From Acanthacorydalis orientalis (Eukaryota; Arthropoda; Insecta; Megaloptera; Corydalidae), in contig CM068316.1 of assembly GCA_034766995.1 (NCBI GenBank), forward strand, positions 14,849,500-14,913,499: DNA of 64,000 bases. The letters are read 5' to 3'. Below are positions 1-11,754 of the stretch, piece by piece; the first letter of the stretch is position 1, and each line of letters begins with the position of its first letter. The notes beneath the pieces were generated by a model. That model worked only from the letters and a program-made list of their open reading frames with translations. It did no database searches and was not told the origin of the DNA. Both the position numbers and the translations under genes were made by a program.

Positions 1-1020
1 TTTTAATCTAAATATTACGGCTTGTAAATAATCTTTAGAAACGTTTGAAAATTGTATTCAAAATTATTAATTTGTGTATAAAAATGAGTTCATGAATAAA
101 TGACTAAAACGTTTTTCTTTATTGAAACTGTCTTATATTTCAAACAATATCTACTGTTTGATATTTAAATAAAACTCAAAATTATTTTTTAAAAAATTAC
201 ATGTAATAATGGATGATTGAATTTATTATAAAACTAACATAATCATTATTATTATTTATTATTGCGCTCAGACTTTAGAATTTGACTAATATTTTTGATA
301 TGTATTATATTATACTTTATTTATTTATAGTAAATATATAAGTTTGTTGAGACCTAACTGTAAGAATTAATCTCTAAGTCTCTCTAAGTATTAACTTCTC
401 GCTTATTATAATCGTTCCTTCCTTTTATTCAATACACTTTTTGTATTTACATACATTTCAACTTTTTGTCTTTCTTTTTGTTCGTGTTAAATATGTCCTC
501 CACGGTATTAGAATCTGCGTCAGCAATTTTTAAACATTTCTCATTGTTTTTGTTCTTGCAATAAATTGAAATATAACGTAATGATTTAATTCCTTCACAC
601 AGCATAAATACCCACCAATTAATATACTTCAATTTATTGTCTTTTATATATACTTCTAACCTAAAATTCGATATAATTTTTTTATCTTTATTCAATATGT
701 TTATTTAAGATGTCAAATTTTCATCGTTGTTAATCATACGATAAATATTTAGTATCTTCTTCTCTTTAAACATTTTTTTAAAATATTAAATTAAAAACAA
801 AGTTAGATTGAAATAATCCATGTAACTATTTATAAACCAGCTAACGAACTAATAAAAAATTATTATAATTATTAACTATTTTAAGATTTTATTTCTTCTA
901 GAAGTTAGTTAATAATGGTTTTGCAAATCATTGACAAATGTAATAAATAAGAAAAAAACATTACTCGAAGAATACAATAATGTGTTTTTAATTTATTACA
1001 GATTTTATATCAGGTATATT

Positions 1021-1032
1021 ATATACACACAT

Positions 1033-1082
<50 letters not shown>

Positions 1083-1087
1083 ATAAA
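1021..1087. repeat. (CA)n(TA)n microsatellite
   Basis: CA repeats pass directly into TA repeats. Confidence 0.95.
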
Positions 1088-1780
1088 CAAAAACGAAATA
1101 TACTAGATTAAAACATACGAAAAAATGTGTGTTTCACAGTTGATCAATTACACTTTCTGATACAAAGAAATATTTGTATTAAATTCAAAGAATCTAATTT
1201 AAAAATATTTACGAAATAAATCATTTGTGAAATAACTAGAGCATGAAATAATCTACAGATTATTTTGAACATATTTTACACTTGTTCGATAAAAACATAA
1301 CATGATCGAGATCCATGAATCAATATAAGATTTTATGATGAAAAATAGTTTATACACAAATAGGGCAGTACATTTGCAAATTAAAATGTTAAATTGCTTT
1401 TGTATAGTTTTTTTTTACGTTTAATTGTACACACTGCTTGCATATAAATCACTAAGTATTGAAGAAAAATTTTATTTCACTGTATTAATTCACTAGTTGT
1501 AGAAATTAATATAAAAAAAATACAATAATATTTTTAAATTTATCTATTAAATATATTTTTAAATACAAATGTTGATAGTAATAAATTTTTGATATAAGTT
1601 ACAATGAAGCAAACTTAATTATAAAGACCTTTTGATTATAATGAGGTCATCAGATGGATATATTAATTTCTCATTGAATTTTTTTGCAAATCATTTCAGT
1701 TATAGTAATTTAGAATACAGCAACAGTCAGTTATAAAAAAAATATTTTAAATAATAAAAATTTAATCACTACAAACAAAT

Positions 1781-1788
1781 TTATATAC

Positions 1789-1843
<55 letters not shown>
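1781..1843. repeat. (TA)n microsatellite
   Basis: Nearly pure TA tract. Confidence 0.95.
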
Positions 1844-1844
<1 letters not shown>

Positions 1845-2062
1845 CAAGTCTTAAAATATAGAAATAATATACATGAAAAATATCTTTTTTCGTAATAACT
1901 AAAGTAAAATATTATGAATTATAATACATAAATTGCTTATATAGTGTCTAACAATTGTTTTTACAAGCAATGAAAGAGAGAATATACTAATTTATGTTTC
2001 ATCGCTTGTCTGCGCAAATGTTAAGCTAGTTTTGACCTGGTAGTAAGCCGTACAAACTAGTA

Positions 2063-2606
2063 GACTGGTAGGAAAATAATTGCGATTTTTGTTTTATGAA
2101 TTTTAACCTTATTTCTTTCAATGAAAGTGCCATTTCATCGTTTTCATGTTACTATTATTTTTTGGCCAGTATTTGTGTAACATCGACTTTGGTTTTATTA
2201 TTAATTTTGCTTTAAATTACCCTATAGAATTAGAGATAGAAAAGAAGCAAAAACGAATATTTTTGTATGAGTTCAAAACGGGTGGTAAAGCAGCAGAATT
2301 TGTTCGCAACTAAACGATGCTTTTGGTGTGAGTACTGTTAAGGAACGTACGGTGCAATGGTGATTCTAAAATTTTCGTGCTGGGGATGAGAGCCTTGAAG
2401 ATGAAGAAGGTCGCGGGTGTCCTTCTTCAGTTCATAAAAACTAACTGAATGCCCTAGTTGAATCAAAACCACACACAACAATTTGATAACATGCACAAAA
2501 GTAAGGCGTTAGTTATCCAACAGTTCTGAACCACTTAAAATCACTTAAATTAAAAAAATGTATATAAATTTGAAGGTCATTAACCGGAATTATTTTTCTA
2601 CCAACC
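2063..2606 (+). mobile_element. Mariner-derived deletion element, copy A
   Basis: The element is bounded by TA dinucleotides (2061-2062 and 2607-2608). It begins GACTGGTAGGAAAATAATTG and ends in the inverted form AATTATTTTTCTACCAACC, a mariner-like terminal repeat of about 20-30 bp. Inside, from about 2245, is a decayed reading frame equivalent to the transposase helix-turn-helix region: the DNA for KERTVQW, then SLEDEEG and VHN/LNALVES. It is interrupted by stops and small indels. The frame stops where the catalytic domain should begin, and the 3' terminal repeat follows almost at once. Length 544 bp. Confidence 0.85.
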
Positions 2607-2986
2607 TAATTATATTCTTGTGTAATAGTAGATTTTATTGACAGCTCTTTTTAAATAGTTTAAATAATAAAAAAGTATTCATAGGCAAGTGAACATGAAT
2701 TTTATAAAATTGATAAAAGAATGAATTTGGCAATTTTTCTGAAAAACTTTATTGTACCAAGAATTATATTTACTGATTCCACACACGTTATAACACTATC
2801 TCTACAAAAGCATTTAAAATCAAGAAAAACTGTAAGGACTAGAATCAGTAGGTGAAAATAAGAAAAATGTATAAAGGACAAATGATGTTATGCTAATAAA
2901 ATCGACGTATTCTATAAATTTAGATTTAACAAATGATTAAACTTTAAAGTCAAGAAGGATATTGTATAAAAATATCAAGAAAAAAA

Positions 2987-3295
2987 AATTATCATGTTAT
3001 TAGCACCCAATCTGTACGATAGAGACAACAAGGATGTATTTGTTGCTGAGAAATTTAAAGAACCTAGATGATTAAAAAAAAGTGGTATCTCTGAATTACA
3101 CATTGAACAAAAAATATTATGTAAAATACTTATGTAATAGAATTATCATTTTACTAGTAGCCAATATGGACGGCAGAGTCAACGAGGATATATTTGTTGT
3201 TGATAAATTTAAAGAACGTAGATGCTTCAAAAAAAAATCTTATCTCTTGATTACACAGTGAACAAAAAATAGTATATAAAAAACATAAATACATA
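2987..3295 (+). repeat. Tandem duplication of an about 155-bp unit
   Basis: Unit 1 (about 2987-3140) and unit 2 (about 3141-3295) share the order: TTATCAT.TTA.TAG..CCAAT, GTCAACGAGGAT-type, ATTTGTTG, GA.AAATTTAAAGAAC, GTAGATG, A-run, TATCTCT, TTACAC, GAACAAAAAATA. Similarity looks like about three-quarters by eye. In both units one frame stays open over the same block (LYDRDNKDVFVAEKFKEPR and MDGRVNEDIFVVDKFKERR), so the unit may derive from coding DNA. Confidence 0.7.
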
Positions 3296-3495
3296 GAATA
3301 ACGAAAAATAAAAATATAAATAAATTAAAAATCGCCATTTTCTTACATGTAATTTATGCATCCTTAATATCTACCTGAAGATGACAAACGTACCAAAGCT
3401 AATGATGAAAAATAAGTACCCAGCTAATTTAAAAGGAGGAAGTTCATAAAGACAACTTATGAATCGATGGTAAAAAAATTGAAAGTATATATAAC
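3258..3495 (+). repeat. Direct repeat, copy 1 (partner at 3855-4090)
   Basis: From CAGTGAACAAAAAATAGTAT through CTGAAGATGACAAACGT, AATTTAAAAGGAGGAAG, ACAACTTATGAATCGAT to AAAAAAATTGAAAGTATATA, the sequence recurs almost unchanged at 3855-4090. The spacing is about 597 bp. Confidence 0.85.
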
Positions 3496-3854
3496 GATAT
3501 CCTGCCTTAATGAAATTTCATTATACAAAATTTTTAGCATGATATATTCACTTTAGTTATGAACAACATTGATTTTTTTATATGTTTGTAATAGAGTGAG
3601 ATTCAAATTAGACTTCCACATGAAGGTATGAAGAAAAATCGCAAAACTTAAAAAAATCATGTTATTTTTTATTTAGTATTTTTGTTCGGTTATAATTTAG
3701 TAATTTCATAATTTCATAAAAAAGTTACATTAATTTCATAAAAAATGTTTGTTTAAATTAAAGTGAGCTAATGGCTTCTATAGGTGATTTAATTTTGGCT
3801 TCCATATCAAAGTATTAAAAAGATAACCATTTAAAAATTCATGTTATTTTTTAC

Positions 3855-4090
3855 AGTGAACAAAAAATAGTATATAAAATACATAAATACATACAATAAC
3901 GAAAAATAAAAATATAAATCAATTAAAAATCGTCATTTTCTTGCATGTAATTTATGCATCCTTAATATGAATCTGAAGATGACAAACGTTCCAAAGCCAA
4001 TGACGAAAAATAAAAATCCAGATAATTTAAAAGGAGGAAGACCATAAAGACAACTTATGAATCGATTGATAAAAAAATTCAAAGTATATA
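3855..4090 (+). repeat. Direct repeat, copy 2; also left inner arm of a foldback
   Basis: Near-identical to 3258-3495. Its last 100 bp (3985-4085) also pairs as an inverted repeat with 4159-4255, and 4292-4370 is a third direct copy of the same stretch. Confidence 0.85.
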
Positions 4091-4119
4091 TATATATATA
4101 ATATATATATATATATATG

Positions 4120-4158
<39 letters not shown>
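4086..4158. repeat. (TA)n at the centre of the foldback complex
   Basis: TA tract with small phase breaks, forming the loop of the inner inverted repeat. Confidence 0.95.
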
Positions 4159-4161
<3 letters not shown>

Positions 4162-4366
4162 ACTTTCAATTTTTTTATCAATCGATTCATAATTTGTCTT
4201 TATGGTCTTCCTCCTTTTAAATTATCTGGATTTTTATTTTTCATCATTGGCTTTGGTCAATGATGAAAATAAAATGAATATGAATATAAAAAATAAAAAT
4301 CCAGATAATTTAAAAGGAGGAAGACCATAAAGACAAATTATGAATCGATTGATAAAAAAATTGATA

Positions 4367-4420
<54 letters not shown>
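4367..4420. repeat. (TA)n microsatellite
   Basis: Pure TA tract ending the third inner copy of the foldback complex. Confidence 0.95.
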
Positions 4421-4422
<2 letters not shown>

Positions 4423-4934
4423 TGTCTTAATGAAATTTCATTATAAAAAGTATTAGCATTTACTTTAATTCAATATTAAAATATAATTGAACTAAAATAC
4501 TAAATAAAAAATAACATGATTTTTTAACTTATGCGATTTTCTAATACTTTCATATAGAAGCCTAAATTAAATCACCCTATAGAAGCCATTAGCTCACTTC
4601 AATTCAAATAAACATTTTTTTATAAAATGAATGCATTTATATGAAATAAAAATAAAACATATACAAGCAGAGAAATAAAACTAACAGAAATATATCGATT
4701 ACAAATATTTATATTCCATCCTTTTGAATAACATTCCAGAGTTCTAACAACATACAATTTACACTAAGTACAACAAAACCAAACATATCGTAGTACTCTA
4801 ATACCATATACGATTCCTAAAAATTATTAAAACAAGTTTCACTAGAATTATATTATCATTAAATTACAATTAAGATAAATCTTAAATAACTATACATTCT
4901 AAGATAGAAGATATGTCGTAATTAAGTTCATGAA

Positions 4935-5264
4935 GTGTATATAATTTTATTCAGTTCAAATCGATTCGATAGAAAATGCCGCACTTTCATTTACACTTGG
5001 CATAAACAATGCGTTTTTCAGACATCAGAAATCACTGTCAACGTACGGATTGTAAACAAAAGAATTGAAAGTCCAGTTATACCTGTTGACCTAAACTGTA
5101 GGTACATTTCTATTGAATTAAAATTACGACATGTAAAACTCAATAGGCAGAGATTTATCATTGGTCATGGTGACCTTTATAACGGACGTTACTTTATACA
5201 AGAATTCAACACGAGATTAATCAAGATCGAACGTTTACAGCACAAACATGGATATAATATATAA
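4935..5264 (+). CDS. Unrecognised open frame of 109 codons (GTG-initiated)
   Basis: Open for 109 codons with a less AT-biased composition than its flanks. Its first ATG-like start is GTG, so it is more likely an exon-like fragment or relic than a complete gene. The peptide is basic, with SEITVNVRIVNKRIESPVIP and LKLRHVKLNRQRFIIGHGDL. No signal peptide, membrane segment or domain is recognised, and no convincing splice sites were found. It ends just before a (CA)n(TA)n tract. Confidence 0.2.
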   Translation: MYIILFSSNRFDRKCRTFIYTWHKQCVFQTSEITVNVRIVNKRIESPVIPVDLNCRYISIELKLRHVKLNRQRFIIGHGDLYNGRYFIQEFNTRLIKIERLQHKHGYNI

Positions 5265-5286
5265 CTACACACTGTATTCTTATATA

Positions 5287-5297
5287 GACACACATTT

Positions 5298-5358
<61 letters not shown>
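5287..5358. repeat. (CA)n(TA)n microsatellite
   Basis: CA repeats followed by a long TA tract. Confidence 0.95.
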
Positions 5359-5361
<3 letters not shown>

Positions 5362-7121
5362 TGTATTCTCTTATTTGTACTGTACTTGTTGAAATTTGTT
5401 TACACATGTCTATTAGAGTTGTGCATCAGCCATACTTCCAGCTTCGTACAAAGCTGATTTGTCATTCATACGGTATATACTGAGTTTAGTTCTAATTGGT
5501 CGTTTGTATTGAATCGGCATACAGTACTGATTATGCACGCAAATAAGGAATCAAGAAATGTTTAGAATTTGTTATAGACAATTCAATCATAAACTATAGT
5601 CAATATTAATATCCATCAAGAACTCGAATCCTTGTCTTTTCAAGCCTGATTTGAATTTAGACATAATGATCAATATTATGCCATGTGAATAATTTGGCTG
5701 AGATCACCTCTTAACCATTGCTTGTTTCCATTTTAATTAATAAATGAACACTTTAAAATAAAAACTGATTATATCTTTAACGCCACTGTCATTCAAAAAA
5801 GAGTTACTTTGAAAACTGAATTTTAATTATTATAGATACATTCAATTTAATTTTTAATCGCCATTTGTAGTAAAATAATAAAAAACAGTGTTCATTTTTT
5901 AAGAAAAAAAATAGTAAATAATTGTAATCACCTAAAACCTATATCATAATAGCATTCAAATTTTAAAATATTATCTGAAATTTATATATATATATATATA
6001 CCGTTAATTATGACAGTGGACTAAGTCATATATTTTTCGTATTGAGATATTTAGACCTTTGCGTTTGTGTGCTTAATAAAAAATATTTTTCCATTATGTA
6101 ACAAAATATTTTCTAAAGTACTTACTGTTATAATGCTAATATTTTATGTAAAGATATTTTTTTACGAATATCATGAAAATATGGCAGACTATTTTCCAAA
6201 TTATTCAAACATCTTAAGAATGACTTATAACAAAAAATATTTTTGTTTTATTCAAAAAAGGAAGTTATAAACAATAGTATTCACTTAAATTTTGTAATTA
6301 TAATCATCTCAACTTAATTTAGAATAATACTAGAGATTTCTTCTTCTTCAATAACGGTATTTTCTCTTTGTGATGTTTTGAGAGTAGGAAAATATTTATG
6401 GAAAATTGGAGGAATGTATGTATAAACAGATCCATTATATCTTTATGTTTTTCCATTGTAAGTGGCAGGATACTCGTAAAAAGGGGAAATAAATATATTT
6501 TTTTATATTTTTGACTTTTTTTGGGTGAAAATTCTAAAATCTGAAATTCTGCACTATAATCTAAAGATGTTTGATAGAACATTTAATAAGAGGTATCTTT
6601 TAAAAATCTAATCCATTGTATTTTCAACCAATAAACAGATTCCCTGTTAATATTTCACGTTCTCTTTATAATTGATTTCTCTAGAGACTTTGTTCTCCAA
6701 TTACAATATAATTGTTAATTTGAGAGCTTTAAGCAAATAATTTGTCTTAAGGTTTGTTTACCTTGCAAATGAATATATTTTTATACAAAAAACAGATAGG
6801 TATATGCATTTTTTCATAAAAACAAAATATACAGAAAAATAAGTGAGGTAGTTCACTATCAAAATAAATAGAAACACAATTAAGTTTATCGACCAACATT
6901 GCAAAGTCATTAAACGGTCTATTTTTTATTTTTTTTTAAGTTCTTCTAGATTATTAAAATATAAATAATTATAATATAAAATAAATTATAAAACCATTTT
7001 TTTACATTCTTTGACTTGATCGTTTACATCTTTCTAAATATATTATAACGCTTACATTTTATAATGATATAATGTTTTTGTGTGTTTATGTGTTTATAAT
7101 GTTAAGAGTAAGAAATATATT
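5359..7121. other. AT-rich gene-free DNA
   Basis: A short (TA)n at 5984-6000 and small fortuitous frames (6067-6270 plus, 6319-6582 minus). No repeat or element recognised. Confidence 0.55.
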
Positions 7122-7147
7122 TACATATATATATATATATATATATA

Positions 7148-7182
<35 letters not shown>

Positions 7183-7205
7183 ATATATATATATATATAT
7201 ATATA

Positions 7206-7241
<36 letters not shown>

Positions 7242-7317
7242 AACATATATATATATATATATAAACATATATATATATATATATGTATATATGTATATAT
7301 GTATATATGTATATATG

Positions 7318-7373
<56 letters not shown>

Positions 7374-7415
7374 CATATATACATATATACATATATACAC
7401 ATATACATATATATA

Positions 7416-7449
<34 letters not shown>

Positions 7450-7452
7450 CAG

Positions 7453-7496
<44 letters not shown>
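7122..7496. repeat. Compound (TA)n array with periodic ACATA interruptions
   Basis: About 375 bp of TA repeats broken by AAACATA units, roughly every 30-40 bp in the first half, and by GTATATAT units in the middle. It is a hybrid of microsatellite and minisatellite. Confidence 0.95.
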
Positions 7497-7499
<3 letters not shown>

Positions 7500-7586
7500 C
7501 TCTAAAAGAATCATAATTCGAATAAATATGACATGTGTTTTCTAAAATTATATTATAAAATATATATACACACATATATATATGTA

Positions 7587-7634
<48 letters not shown>

Positions 7635-7635
7635 C

Positions 7636-7673
<38 letters not shown>

Positions 7674-7736
7674 CTCTAAAATAATCATAATTCGAACAAA
7701 TTTGACATATGTTTTATAAAATTATATTATAAAATA
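7497..7736 (+). repeat. About 65-bp duplication separated by TA tracts
   Basis: The segment ATCTCTAAAAGAATCATAAT...TATATTATAAAA (7497-7560) recurs at 7671-7736 with about six differences. Each copy is preceded by a long (TA)n tract, so the duplicated unit is probably tract plus unique segment. Confidence 0.82.
7561..7670. repeat. (TA)n with (CATATA) blocks
   Basis: Continuation of the previous array after a 65-bp unique spacer. Confidence 0.95.
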
Positions 7737-8592
7737 ATGGTTGACTGCATTATAAATCAAATATATAATTTCGGCACTTGTGCTAACTACAAATAGATTA
7801 GGAAGTCTCTAAAATCTACCTGAAGATAGTATACTAGTAGTAGAGAACAGACACTCAGATAATCCAAAAGAACGAAAACCATCAGGATAAGTATAGTAAT
7901 AAAGTAATAAATTAAGAGTAGTCACATATGTTTTTTGTTGACTGTGTAGGTATTTATAATTTTGGTTTAGATGTAATGATCAAATAAAAAATTATCCTGC
8001 TTCAAAATTTTAAATCTGGCAGTACTATTTTAATAATTATATTATTCATATTCAAATTAATTCATATTATTTATTTTTATTATAATAAAATAATTGTTTA
8101 TTTTTATTATATTAAAATAGAAAAAAACAATTTAACAGTAAACAATGTAATTATATGAAAATTAGTAGATTTTAAAAAAGAACAGTTTTTCTGTCATATC
8201 ATTTTGAACGGATCAAAATTAGAAATTTCTAGAGAACTAACAAGAGGAAATATCTATTTATGTTTTATTTATGGCTTCAAATTTTTTTATCAAGTGATTA
8301 ATCATTTTCATTTTATAATAAGTACATATTTGAAGAATTGTTCGATTTTCGATTATTTAATGAGCATATAACCTTTTCATATAAAAATGCAAATTTTTTA
8401 TTCAAAAATTTGTATAGTAACAATTTTAAATTTTTATATAAATTTAATCCGTTGAAAATATGTATATTCTAAAAAATATTTTATTAATTACAGTACAGTA
8501 AAATTATAAATGTGTATAATTTTCTGTTTTACTTAAAGTACATTATTTAGTTAATGAAATTATTTTCGTGTAAGACTAGCCATGTGTTTTAA

Positions 8593-8818
8593 CCCTTTAC
8601 AATCAGAGATTTTTTCACCTCACCTACCAGCAACTCGAGCATATTTTTTAACAAAATAGCAAGTAATAAATAACTTCAACTAAAATAATATAGCATTGTA
8701 AATAATTTCTTTATTGAAACTTTAAAAACACATTTATTAATTCGTTTTATAAAAAAATAATATTTTTATTTGTTAGATTTAGGATGTCCCCTTAGAGGGG
8801 ACAGTCGAGTCGTTAGGG
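8593..8818. mobile_element. Candidate TTAA-flanked piggyBac-like MITE
   Basis: TTAA at 8589-8592 and 8819-8822. The right terminus in reverse complement is CCCTAACGACTCGACTG, similar to the CCCTTAACGGTCGA end of the element at 33165. The left terminus, CCCTTTACAATCAGAG, is more diverged. Near the right end is a perfect hairpin, GTCCCCT-tag-AGGGGAC (about 8786-8802). The 226-bp size fits a MITE, but the ends match each other only partly. Confidence 0.42.
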
Positions 8819-9018
8819 TTAATCTGAAATATAGCTTAATTACCATAAATGTTTTATATCCAATTCTTTTTTGAGTCTGATAGTTTTTTTTAGAAATATC
8901 CTCTTTATTAAATTTCAAGTCACTTCTATAAAGAGAGAAAGAAAGAATAGAATTAATAATTTCTAAGTTCATTGGGCGGACTTGCATAAAATTCCACTTA
9001 GTACGTGACTTTCATTCC

Positions 9019-9020
<2 letters not shown>

Positions 9021-9066
<46 letters not shown>

Positions 9067-9067
9067 G
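9021..9067. repeat. (TA)n microsatellite
   Basis: Pure TA tract. Confidence 0.95.
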
Positions 9068-9375
9068 CAATTTCAAATGAACGATTTTTTTTCTATATTA
9101 ATGAATTGCTATAAAGCCCAATACAACAATCATAACAAATCCAAACAGTAAGAAAAAATTGAAACCGATAGTACAACCTCTTGAATAGTAAACCTCTAAC
9201 AACTTCTAACCGATAATGATCAATAATTTAGTACACAACGTTTGATACCTTGAAAAGTATTTTAATTATATTTATATCTTGTTTTTCAAGTCATGCGTTT
9301 AATATTTTTCTAAGAACCCATATAGTTTATAATATGTTCATTCGTATTATATACATTTACATACTCATTGACATA

Positions 9376-9392
9376 TACATACATTTATACAC

Positions 9393-9450
<58 letters not shown>
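9376..9450. repeat. (CATA)/(TA)n microsatellite
   Basis: CATA repeats passing into TA. Confidence 0.95.
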
Positions 9451-9453
<3 letters not shown>

Positions 9454-9522
9454 CACGTGATTCTATTCTTTTCGTATACACTGTCCTCATTTTTAAATTA
9501 TTATAATGAACTAGTTATATTC

Positions 9523-9571
<49 letters not shown>

Positions 9572-9585
9572 GTATATATGTATAA
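9523..9585. repeat. (TA)n microsatellite
   Basis: Pure TA tract. Confidence 0.95.
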
Positions 9586-10329
9586 AAAACTGTTTTATAA
9601 ATGTATGCATAATATAATCGATCGCACAATACCTAAGGCTCTTTTATTTTCATAAAGTAATACTGATAAACTCAATGAAAAATGTATCATAAAACGTATA
9701 GATGTAAACATATTTTTAAATATTTGAAATGCACTATTTTACATATAATATTTTAAATTATTAGACATTTAAATCAAGCATGTCGGATTCATTGAAACTT
9801 CTAGATTATATTAAATTAAGAAATGGGACATTGGTATAAAAACAGGATATATCAGGGTATTTGTACTAAAAAAATGTATTTATTTTTTTACTTAAAAAGG
9901 TAAATGTAAATTTTAAAACATATAAAAATTATAGATATTATTAAATTAGTCATCTAAACATTTAAAAAGAATTGATGATTCTTATTGACACGTAATTTCT
10001 GTATGTCCTGTTTTATATTATTTTTAGATGTTACTTTCATTATTAATGTTAAAAAACTATTTGCTGATCATAATTGTCAAAATTCTTATTTTAATGAAAA
10101 AAATAATATTGCACACATCTGACAATTAAATTAATATAAATGTCTGGAAACAATCAACTTACAAATGAGAAATGCATCAACATTCAATTTTTGTCTCTTA
10201 AAATTGAATTATAATATGATTTCTATTACACTCATTTACACTTTATCTTTTCTATTCGATTGATTTAGTGTAAAAAATGTAGATAAACGAAAAAAATTGA
10301 GAAATATAGGCCGACAAATACATTAGTTG

Positions 10330-10400
10330 TGTCTACAATTCGATGGTTGGTTGACTGGTTATTGGAGCTGTAGGGCGCTTCGATAGCTAATCTACAATTC
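10330..10400. repeat. Dispersed repeat piece, copy 1
   Basis: Contains GGTTGGTTGACTGGTTATTG and TAGGGCGCTTCGATAGCTA. A related block with TAGGACGCTTCGACAGCTA preceded by GGTTGATTAGGATTTT occurs at 29885-29925. It abuts mariner copy B. Short and unclassified. Confidence 0.45.
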
Positions 10401-10422
10401 AAACTCCCTGGTTTAAATATTA

Positions 10423-10958
10423 GGTTGGAAGAAAAATAATCGCGGTTTATGACTTTCAAATTCATATACATTTTTCTCAGCTAGTAATTAACTTTATTAA
10501 TCGAAATACGAGTATACACCATTATAGTCAATACATTTTTGCCAATTAACCACTCAGAACACTCTCACGCCTTCAGTTGGTCGTTATGAACTGAATAAGG
10601 ATGCCCTTCTTTACCTTCAAGACCGTCCCTAGCACGAAATTTTCGGAACCTCCATTGCCCCATACGTTCCTTACAGTACCCACTCCAAAAGTATCGTTTA
10701 GTTTACGAACAGTTTCTGATTTACCATCCGTTTGAACTCATACAAAAAATGCTCTTATGTGCTTCTTTTCCATCTTTAATTCAATAGCTCAATTTAAAGC
10801 GAAATTAATAATAAAACCAAAGTCGATGTTACCATAATACTTACCAAAAAATCTACTTTTAAATGATATGAACATTAACGTAATGAAATGACACTTTCAC
10901 TGAAAAAAATTAAGCTTAGAAATCAAAAACAAAAACTGCAATTATTTTCTTATCAATC
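10423..10958 (-). mobile_element. Mariner-derived deletion element, copy B
   Basis: Flanked by TA on both sides (10421-10422, 10959-10960), length 536 bp, minus orientation. The right boundary is the transposase-proximal end; the presumed start codon is at 10773 on the minus strand. The frame for the N-terminal transposase is badly decayed: the DNA for an ERMGQWRFRKF-like segment is recognisable near 10630-10680. The catalytic domain is absent, as in the other copies. Confidence 0.82.
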
Positions 10959-10960
10959 TA

Positions 10961-11711
10961 ATATTAGTTAGAAGTGACTCTTCTACATAGTATTGTTGTT
11001 AGTACTTTCTTTCTCTGATACTGATACGTGATAAATATTTTCATTAACAAACAATAAGAAACCAATAAACTTACATAACAGAATTTTAACCACTTGCTTA
11101 GTGAGTGAAGTTCGTTCGTGACTAAAAGAACTTCGACGCCAGAATTCTCATAAAGACCAACATATATAAATCATTATACTGCTCCCCATGGGGTACAGTG
11201 AATTCGCTACCGAGTATCTAGCATGGAACTCATGTCTCATGCTTCAGTAGTGAGATCTTGAGTAATTGTTGGAACTAACATTGTATGTCAGAAATATGGG
11301 AGGTCAGTGGACCTGAGAACTTTAGGCGCGAACATATGACCATGTAGAAGTCCAATTTCAAAATGCGAGTTGATATATTTCTTAAATACACCTGTTTCAT
11401 TTCAGTAGACATGCGTATTAACCCTTCATAGACCATTTTTTGTATTTTCAATAACTAAACCCCATTTCAGACAATGTCGATGCAAAAAAATGTGATGCTT
11501 ATGTAACTTAGTTGAAATTATTACAAATACACTTATAAGTATGATAATATATCTAAAAAAAATATTGTTTTTCAGTCACTACATGTGTATGAATTTAATT
11601 ACAATTTTACATAACTGCCAATAAGTTATCTAGTTGAATAAACATTACAATTTAATATTAATTATAAATGTTTTTAGTAATATTAAAAATATTCTATATA
11701 TATATATATAT

Positions 11712-11754
<43 letters not shown>

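Larger units (their letters stand above)
1..2060. other. AT-rich gene-free DNA
   Basis: It contains microsatellites at 1021-1087 and 1781-1843. An 82-codon frame on the minus strand (447-695) looks fortuitous. Nothing else recognised. Confidence 0.6.
3636..4618. repeat. Nested inverted-repeat (foldback) complex
   Basis: Outer arms are 3742-3853 and 4504-4618 (shared core TAGAAGCCATTAGCTCACTT). An additional left copy at 3636-3685 also pairs with 4489-4540. Inner arms are 3985-4085 and 4159-4255 (shared TTATCAATCGATTCATAA), meeting around a (TA)n tract at 4086-4158. A third direct copy of the inner segment is at 4292-4370. I recognise no protein frame or known terminus; it could be a foldback transposon or a rearrangement of two nested elements. 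Confidence 0.8.

Noticed and set aside
447..695. 82-codon minus-strand frame
   Set aside because: No domain, no codon-use signal, AT-rich Lys/Asn/Ile composition expected by chance.
7086..7575. Long open frames made of Tyr-Ile repeats
   Set aside because: They are translations of (TA)n tracts with no stops in one frame. Similar Ile-Tyr frames at most other TA arrays were left out for the same reason.
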